Part shown: positions 56,876 to 64,000 of the stretch, piece after piece
How positions within the stretch are numbered: the first letter of the stretch is position 1
How the letters are laid out: each line of letters starts with the position of its first letter
From: Ustilaginoidea virens
Taxonomy: Eukaryota; Ascomycota; Sordariomycetes; Hypocreales; Clavicipitaceae
DNA: 64,000 nucleotides
Assembly: GCF_000687475.1 (NCBI RefSeq)
Contig: NC_057316.1
Coordinates: 7,254,001-7,318,000, forward strand
Reading direction: 5' to 3'
Position numbers and translations under genes: made by a program
The notes under the pieces: generated by a model
Databases searched by the model: none
Seen by the model: the letters and a program-made list of their open reading frames with translations, nothing else
Told to the model about the DNA's origin: nothing

Positions 56876-59800
56876 GCGGCTTGAAAGGGCGGCCAGCGTC
56901 TGGCTAGGCAAACGGCCCTGTCGCCTAGAGGAAATGAAGCCCAAGGACCCCTGTGGATACTTTCATTGTGTCTTTTTTTTTTTTTTTGAGAGATGGAGTG
57001 GCCAACTTGGCGTATACCCCTGCATTTGGTGTTGTTGGCCCCTGGTATGACATGGACATGATGGCGGACGAGAAATGTTGGGTTAAAGATGCAACGGACA
57101 TTGGTCGACGTAGTATAGACCTGTAATGTAATCTTTAATTGCACGGTGCCCAGTCGATGCCCCGGGATGTCGCGCAAGATGACTTGACCCTTGCGTCGTC
57201 CCTGATTGAACCAGCCGTGGATTAGTACGATGCTAATTGCTTCATTTGTTGGCCTACGATAACCGTGCTTGCCGCGTTTTACGTTTGGATTAAGTTTTAC
57301 GGAGCCCATCCACTACTCCGTGCATCTGTTGAGACCCGCAACCTAGGTACTCATCAGAATTGGCCTCGGCGCGAATTAGGGCAGCAACAAGTCAACTCTG
57401 GATTACGATTACCGCCATGGATACCATGCTGGCATTGCTGACTGCTCACTTGGGCTTTTGAAAGATTGCCTAGATCGCCCACTACCACTGCCCTGGCCAG
57501 ACCAGTTTCAAACCGGCAGTCCAAGTCAAGCGGCGGCAGGGCGATTGCGTCGTTGGAAAAGGATTCGCCTCTAGAGTCGCACGGCAAATGCGCGCTGGAG
57601 GCGTACAGCTTCGTACAGACAATCAGATACGGCAAACCAAGGCTTTGGTCTCGACTGTGTCATGTCAAGCTTTGCTGCAGAGTGGCCACCCACGCTGGAC
57701 ATGCGCCACGACTATCGTATAGTCTTTTTGTGATCCAAGTATCCCGGGTCCTTCAGGTATTCTGGGTTCCATGGCACTTGGTTTTCATCTTGGGGTTGTT
57801 AGCCCCAGGGGACCGAGGTGCTATCGATGGACGTCTTGACGACGGGTAGTGAACCATGACGAGGATGAGGCTGTAGAATGTATCATTTTTGTCGGCTGAC
57901 AACGTGATTTCCTCGCGGCCAGGTTATGACTGGCGGGGATGGTGGCAGCCGTCATTAGTTTGCCGCTTTATGATTAGACCGGGCCCCTCCATTTCATCAG
58001 CAGTGCCTTGAAGATGCGTCGTGGCGGCCCCTGAGCCTAGGAATTGCAGCGGAGCATAGTCTTGCAGGATAGACGAGCATCGACGCTGCTTGTCGACGAG
58101 GCCGCCGCCCAGCATGGTAGAGACGAGGCGGAATCATACCATGTCCCAACGAGAAAAAAAGACGACGGAGTTGAATCGCGGGGCACAATTGCAATTGCCG
58201 CTGGCTGGCCGGTTGGATATTCCATTTCCACCGGGATGGCGGCTCGGAATCTATCGTGGAACTGACTTTGATGGTCACGAACGAACAATTCTTCGGTCTG
58301 GGTGAAAAAGCATTTTATTCTTCTTCTTCTTCTTCTCCTTCTTCTCCTTCTTCTCCTTCTTCTCCTTCTTCTCCTTCTTCTCCTTCTTCTTCTTTTTTTC
58401 TTCTTGGGATTCTTTTTGATATGTTTTCGTGTGTGTGCGCGCGTGTGGAAGAACATGAGAAGTATGAGGGACAGCACCTTGTCGGGGTCCGAGGCTGGCT
58501 GGCTGGCATCAATAAAGCCCCGTGTATCATGTAACCCTACGACCCTACCTGTATTTTTCCTTTGACCGCACGGCAAGGAAGCTGAAACATGGCTGCCTAG
58601 TCGGTTCCGTGACATGAATAGTAACGGCAGACGGCTTGGCTGAGACTTGTTCCGCCTGGTGGAGCAGTAATGCAGGAACCCACTTATAGCTCGCGAGACT
58701 TGGGCCCCGCCAGCTGACTACAGCAGGGTTCCTTGCTATCTGGTACTTATTAGTAAGTCCAGCGCTCTAGCAAGGATATCAGACGCGACTTATCGCCATG
58801 TCTTCAAGTGCACCAGACCAACAATCTGCCGTATTCACAACTCGACGAGCCCCACCAGACCGTTCCGGTGGTGGTTCTATTCTGCCGGAAACCTCCAGAT
58901 TGTTTCAGCAGCCCTGTCAGAACCCTCGTCGGCACCAGGCCTGACGCAAAGTTCGTCGCGGGACCCGCCAGTTCCATCACGGTTGACATGACGGACTCGT
59001 GGCTCTGGCAGTACGGAGTACGGAGTATATGTAAGGGTAATGACAGGGGTATGCTCGGTAGTTCCCTAATGAGTGGTGGTGCATCGTGGCTGAAGCCCTG
59101 GCTGAAGCCCGCTGTATCGGCTGCATTCACGTTCTTCTCTGACAATAAAATAGGCAGACGTCAGTCGTGCTTTGCTCGTCATGTCTCGAGCTACACATCA
59201 GATATCAAATTCTTCGGATCAACAGAGCGCTCCAGATCCGGGAATAGCAATTGCCAGAGCAATTGCCAGCGGTGCGAAAGTCGCTCTTTTGAAGCCGTAG
59301 CAGCAAGCGAATCACCTGCCCGAGTGCCATGGTCCCTTTTCGCCCTCACAAGATACTGACGGCATGGTTTCTGGAACGTCTTTGAGGCGCGGTGTTGAAA
59401 TGCGATGATGAAGGGAAAAGCGATGATTATTTTGAGCCATTTAAGAATGCAAAAAGAGAGGCAACGTTAGGTAGCTACCTAACCTACGTCCTTGTCTCTA
59501 CGGAGGACTGCGGCCTGATATATGAGGCTGCCACAGGGCTCTCTAGATTTTCGAGTGACCAGACCTTACTATAGGGGCTACCTCAGATACCTACTGTGAA
59601 ATGCAAAGCACAATGAAGCAAGAAAAGGAAGATGATGATGACTATCTACCTAGCAATCTAGGAAGAGGGGAGAAAATCACCATCTATATATCATGCATGA
59701 TGCCTGATGTGTGAGGCTGCGACGTGACTCATAGGGCTTGCCAGCAAACACCTCGGCTACCCAAGATAAACAGCACACAGCAAAGACCACAAAGGCTGCT

Positions 59801-59959
59801 CAAACAGAGCATCAAACAGAGCCCTCAATACCTACCTGCCTATCCGTACTAAGCTAGCAAACGTGCTCCGCTAGTGAAACAACAGCGCTCAACAAAGGCA
59901 ATACGACATTGGATTGCTCTGGCGTAAGCACGGAATACCAGGTAGGTACGGTTATTTCC
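56876..59959. other. Intergenic, no gene recognised
   Basis: Contains the TTC/TCC microsatellite at 58314-58398 and GTACGGAGTACGGAGTAT at 59011-59028. Open frames around 57350-57850 on both strands are partly protein-like but match nothing I recognise. Confidence 0.45.
58314..58398 (+). repeat. (TTCTTCTCC)n microsatellite
   Basis: About 85 bp of TTC and TCC trinucleotides, reading as polyserine/leucine or arginine/glutamate in different frames and therefore producing spurious open frames. Confidence 0.95.
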
Positions 59960-60330
59960 AAGTTCTTTAAGTGGGCCGACGAGCTGGCCCGTCCTTTTTC
60001 TCGCTGGAATCGCGTTCGGATCCGTCAACTGTTGAAGAAGCATCTCGTGCAACTTGTCCATCAGCGAAATGGGCGACGACTCCAGCTTGAACAGGGGAGT
60101 GGCCATCACCGACCAAGAGCCTCTGGAACTCGTCCTCGACCAGGAGAGTCGTGGACAAGAGAGCCTCCCCACCCCACTGACGCATGACTCGGAAGACGAC
60201 ATTTTCCAACTTTTTGACTCGAAACTCTGGGTACTCTGGGGTCAAAATGCTGCTTCGGGTGGGTTGGAGCGGTTGACCCATCCTTGCTCATCGTTGACAT
60301 ACGATCCAGCCACAATTCAGAAGCCCCAAC
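59960..60330 (-). pseudogene. Frame-shifted coding remnant, unidentified
   Basis: On the minus strand, about 60265-60130 reads as protein (TPEYPEFRVKKLENVVFRVM, then LLVEDEFQRLLVGD). After about 60115 the protein-like reading moves to another frame (FKLESSPISLMDKLHEMLLQ, then QLTDPNAIPARKRTG) until about 59960. No splice sites explain the switch. No family was recognised. Confidence 0.35.
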
Positions 60331-60959
60331 TGCTGGGCGCCTTTGTAAAACTCTTCATCTGACTGTGTCTTCTAGGTCCAACTCCCGGGGTTGGGGCTGA
60401 GCGGTGACGATAACTCGGCACCGACGGCCCCCGGTTCGATTTGAAGCTGCGGATAAACGGTCTGCTCATCTATTGTTCCTCGCCAGTGGCTGACAGCTTG
60501 ACCGTGGGCCGGCAAAGGACAATCCTTGAGTTGCCGGCAAATGGCCGTTATTGACCAATTGAATGGTTTGCAGGGTGGCTTGCGTAGCGCTTGGCGGTTC
60601 CCAGTTCCTAACCAAGAGCTGCCTTCTCGAAAAGCCAACGGTATCGAACTTGCCCAATCGAGCTCCTGGGTGCCCTGCCAGGCCCAGGTGCTCCCGCAGC
60701 CATGGTGGGAGGGGTTTGCTGCCCGTCCGGGTTGAGCGCATCCGACTTTAAAGTTTTGTCTTGGTATGTAGCTTAGGTAGTTGGTTGGCGTGCATCTCCA
60801 TTAATGCCAGGTGTAGTTGGGTTCCGCGATGTGGAGGTTGTCTCTTCCGTTTTCTGATTGTGCAGATAAAATAAACAAGGCTTTCCTCCCTATCGCCCAG
60901 CAATATCTGATCTTCTTCCTTGTTCCGCCACAGGCACTGATGTGTCCGAGATTTGCGTC
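60331..60959. other. Intergenic; leader region of the PTH11-like gene
   Basis: No gene supported. The open frame of exon 1 of the next gene continues upstream of 60960 without an ATG, so an unseen 5' exon here is possible. Confidence 0.4.
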
Positions 60960-62476
60960 ATGTCCAATCTTGCCGTGGAATCCTGGTCCTGGTACGGCCT
61001 TACATGGCTGGTCGTGGCGACCCGAATGTTGGTCATGGTCCCCCCCCTCGAAGCCGGCAGTTCTTGAGCTGACAACGGCTATAGGACGTCGCAGATTCTG
61101 CTGAGGGGATCAGTAAAGAAGCTCAAGCTGGATGACTTTTTGATGCTCATCATCATGGTGCGCGACTACCTCGTATTTGTCAAATACTGCCAGCCCGGCT
61201 GACCAGAATACGTGCCCGACTTACTAGATGGCCGATACTGTCCTGATGGTCTCCATCAACATCATTTCCAACACCAACAGCAACTTGATCGATCCGGAAC
61301 ATCCAACGTCACTCTCTGCTGAAGATGTTGCAACCAGAGAATATGGTTCCAAGATGGTCCTGTTGGCGGAGCAGATGCAGTGCATCACCATTTGGCTGAC
61401 CAAGACTTGTCTGCTGCTGATGTATCACCGGTTGACGTGCGTCCTTTGCAGCCATTCTTTGCCTGGCCTTGAAGCCGCGTTTCGATACTGATTTGCTTCT
61501 GTAGTATGGCTTTGAAAAACAACACGGCAGTCAAGTTTGTTGCCGGCTATGTTGCGCTTGGCTTCGTAGTCATGGAAAGCTTGTACCTAGGCGTTTGGTG
61601 CCGGCCCTTTAGTCAGTACTGGGCTGTCCCGCCCAACTCAAGTACGAGGGCAATCTCTCTTGTTTTGCTTGTTTGCCTCTTTTGCCGTCTGACGTTTCTT
61701 CCAGCGCAATGTTCGGCGGCCACGAACCATCTCATCACCAACGCGGTGCTCAACATCTCGTCTGACCTCATGATCATTCTCATTCCCATGCCTGTCTTCT
61801 TGCAATCCAGGCTTGCTTTGAAGAAGAAGCTCATCCTGACAGGAGTCTTTGCCCTTGGCGGATTCACTGTACGTGTGTTTTCAGTCGCACCTTCCGTTTG
61901 GCTTGTACCCTTCCTCGCTAAACAAAACTCGCCGTTTTCCAGATCCTCTCTGCCATCCTCAACAAGTTCTACAGCTTCAACGAACCCTTTGGATCCCAGT
62001 GGACTTTCTGGTACATCCGGGAATCATCCACCGCCATCATCGTGTCCAATCTTCCTCTCACCTGGCCTCTTTTCCGCCGACTATTCCACCTCCGATCCTT
62101 CATCAACAGCCAATACTCGTCAAAGAATCCAAGCGGATGCCCTAGCTCCACCGTGCACTCTCACACCGCTCCGGTGCGCAACCAATCCCAAGCTTGCAGC
62201 TACATCAAGCATGGCGACGCCAACGACAACGACGACGACGACGCCAAGGACTACGGCATCTCGTTGAAGATCTACCAACGCCACGATCTGAAAATCAGCT
62301 CTGAGCCCGCTGCGCCTACGTGCGAGGGACGCCAGTCGTACGTTGAAATGCTTCCCGACGGCCTTACCACTACAATCAAAGGCGGTGCTCCTCAATCCTT
62401 CTTACACGATGCGCATGATGTGGAAACGGCATCAGACAAGTCGTACCCGGCAGTCCAGGCGGCATCCACTGTATGA
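60960..62476 (+). CDS. PTH11-like integral membrane protein, fungal rhodopsin-domain family (394 aa)
   Basis: Six exons: 60960-61027, 61085-61157, 61228-61436, 61505-61641, 61705-61868 and 61943-62476. Phases agree throughout; donor 1 (GTTGGT) is weak but gives RMTSQILLRGSVKKLKLDDF, the conserved loop after TM1. Further family marks are MADTVLMV, WLTKTCLLLMYHRLT, GVWCRPFSQYWAVP, QCSAATNHLITNAVLNISSD and a seventh helix region ending STAIIVSNLPLTWPLFRR. Seven hydrophobic segments precede a hydrophilic tail of about 130 residues with an Asp-rich run (DDDDAKD). Such proteins sit in the plasma membrane and act as candidate G-protein-coupled sensors; there is no CFEM domain here. The N-terminal start is plausible but short. 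Confidence 0.82.
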
Positions 62477-63096
62477 CTTGTTTTCCTTTGAAATGAAAAG
62501 CTTGAGATTCCCCTTCCCACCCTCCCTTCTCTCTTCCGTCAATCGCTCTGCAGCGACTTTCTATATACGCTTTCGTCACTTGGCATGCGATACTTTTCGA
62601 AATTAGGATTGCGGGTAGGTAGATTGCAATGCTGATAGCATTGCACCTTGAAAGTGCCTCTTGGTTAATTGAAATATCTGATCGTTTGCTCTTTCTCTTC
62701 AATTGTCTCTTGTTGGATCTTTGGTCCATGTGCTAGATATGATGTCCGATGTAACATGTACATGGCCCGGAATATCAAACCGCTGGTACCCAAGGTGGCT
62801 TGCTCTTAAAGTCCGGGTTGCAACCCTCGACCTTCTCAATGGGGAAGGACGAGAAGATTCGAAACCCGAGCTAACCAGGGCCCCGGTTCGCTTAGCCTTG
62901 TTGACAGACGACCCGAGGCCGAGGCGGATGGCAGCGAACAAGCGCCACGTGAGAACTCGTCACATCTATATTCTTTTCCGCCGGTTATTGCTGACCAACT
63001 ACCTGAACCGCCAACCACTACGAACTACACTACTGCATCGACACCAAATCTCGCCAACCATTGCAGCCAGGCCTCCGCTGACCTCCATTATCCACA

Positions 63097-63789
63097 ATGG
63101 ACATGAAACCAACCACTGACAGCGTCGTCCTGACACTATCCCTCGGCGCATCCATCCTGTACGCCCTCAACATTCGCTCACAGCCGTCCTTTTCGCGAAC
63201 AATCTTCAAGACAGCCTCTACTGCGCTCCTCGCACTATTCGCCACTTCGTCTCGCCATTGGCAACTCACTCCCGCCCTGGCCCTCGGCTCCCTAGGCGAT
63301 GCCTTTCTTGCGTATCCCGGGGACGATGCCTTTCTCCGCGGCCTGTCCAGCTTCCTCGTAGCGCACCTGTTCTACGTCTCCCTGTTCGCCGGCATCGGCA
63401 ACGGTCCGAGCTTTATCCTCAACGACGGCCAAAGATCAGGTTTGGCGGGTGGCATGGCTCTCCTCGCACCGGCCATGAGCGCAGTGCTGCTGCCCAGGGT
63501 CGCGTCGTCGCTGAAGCTTCCCATAGCGGTGTACTCGACTGTTGTTCTGGCTGTGGTGCTGGCCGTTCTGACGGTTGATAACGCCCAGGTTGTTCTGGGG
63601 GCCGTGCTGTTTGCCATTTCCGACAGCGTGCTGGCGGCGGATGAATTTCTTGTGCCGAGAGATTCGGCGTGGAGAGGGCTTATGCAGTATTTCGTATGGG
63701 GATTTTATTACTCTGGTCAGTTGTTGATAGCTGGGGGGCTGGTGGATGATTGGGATTGGGTCAACCGGGTGCTTCTCCAAAGGATGTAG
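63097..63789 (+). CDS. YhhN/TMEM86 family membrane protein (230 aa)
   Basis: Single exon with ATG in a CACAATGG context. About eight hydrophobic helices span the protein. The two conserved acidic positions of the family are present in SLGDAFLAYPGD (D68) and FAISDSVLAAD (D176), with a closing YFVWGFYYSGQLLIAGGL helix. Animal TMEM86 members hydrolyse lysoplasmalogens; fungal members are uncharacterised, and as most ascomycetes lack plasmalogens, the substrate here may differ. The protein is probably in an internal membrane. Nothing further is seen between 63790 and 64000. Confidence 0.85.
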   Translation: MDMKPTTDSVVLTLSLGASILYALNIRSQPSFSRTIFKTASTALLALFATSSRHWQLTPALALGSLGDAFLAYPGDDAFLRGLSSFLVAHLFYVSLFAGIGNGPSFILNDGQRSGLAGGMALLAPAMSAVLLPRVASSLKLPIAVYSTVVLAVVLAVLTVDNAQVVLGAVLFAISDSVLAADEFLVPRDSAWRGLMQYFVWGFYYSGQLLIAGGLVDDWDWVNRVLLQRM

Positions 63790-64000
63790 AGCCGAGGAGA
63801 GCGAGAATGTGAAGGTGGCTGAAGATTACATGCCGGATGGACCTGCCAGCACTCTGCAGGGCACCCATGATCACGGAAACAGCTGCTCCTGTCACGATGC
63901 AGGCTCGTTTTGGCCAAACATGCTCTGATTTTCGAAACTCAAGCCATCCTTTCGTGTGGTGTCCAGAACCGACCCCGCGTCGGGAAGTGGTGCCGGCAAA

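Noticed and set aside
58037..58615. Arg-rich minus-strand open frame
   Set aside because: Generated by translation of the TTC/TCC microsatellite.

Overview
The window is nuclear DNA from a filamentous ascomycete, most likely a Sordariomycete of the order Hypocreales. The genes carry short GT-AG introns (about 50-130 bp) with CTAAC/CTGAC-like branch points. The families seen (PTH11-like receptor, Zn2Cys6 regulator, GRG1/CCG-1, DUF4246, DUF1399, EG-II type GH5) are typical of Pezizomycotina. I do not name a genus. All exon structures were worked out by eye from splice signals and frame continuity.

Left part (1-18.2 kb) is accessory in character. A minus-strand gene fuses a coiled coil, a nuclease-like core and a divergent kinase-like domain, and a broken copy of its own N-terminus lies just upstream. 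After repeat-rich DNA with a perfect 3 x 118 bp minisatellite come four metabolic-type genes: a secreted FAD oxidoreductase resembling beta-cyclopiazonate dehydrogenase, a DUF4246 protein, a DHA1-type MFS transporter and a salicylate-hydroxylase-like FAD monooxygenase. The DUF4246 gene is flanked by two related repeats. These genes could form a small catabolic or metabolite-modifying neighbourhood, but no backbone synthase or cluster regulator is present beside them.

18.2-26.5 kb is gene-poor and decayed. Its main content is a helix-rich minus-strand gene broken by five single-base frame changes, followed by a second stop-containing fragment. From 26.5 kb the content becomes core-like: grg1/ccg-1 (69 aa, two exons), a small conserved-looking protein divergent from a Tim17-family protein, proline dehydrogenase convergent with the KEOPS subunit CGI121, a 1121-aa Zn2Cys6 regulator, and a BuGZ/ZNF207-like double C2H2 protein.

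The right part mixes surface and secreted functions with repeats. It holds an AT-rich patch with a 284-bp MITE-like element, a GPI-anchored protein with three six-cysteine repeats, a six-exon DUF1399 (GRDP-like) gene with a Gly/Cys tail, a GH5 endoglucanase with a predicted GPI tail, a second decayed fragment, a PTH11-like seven-helix protein and a YhhN/TMEM86 family protein. No tRNA, rRNA or CRISPR array was recognised.
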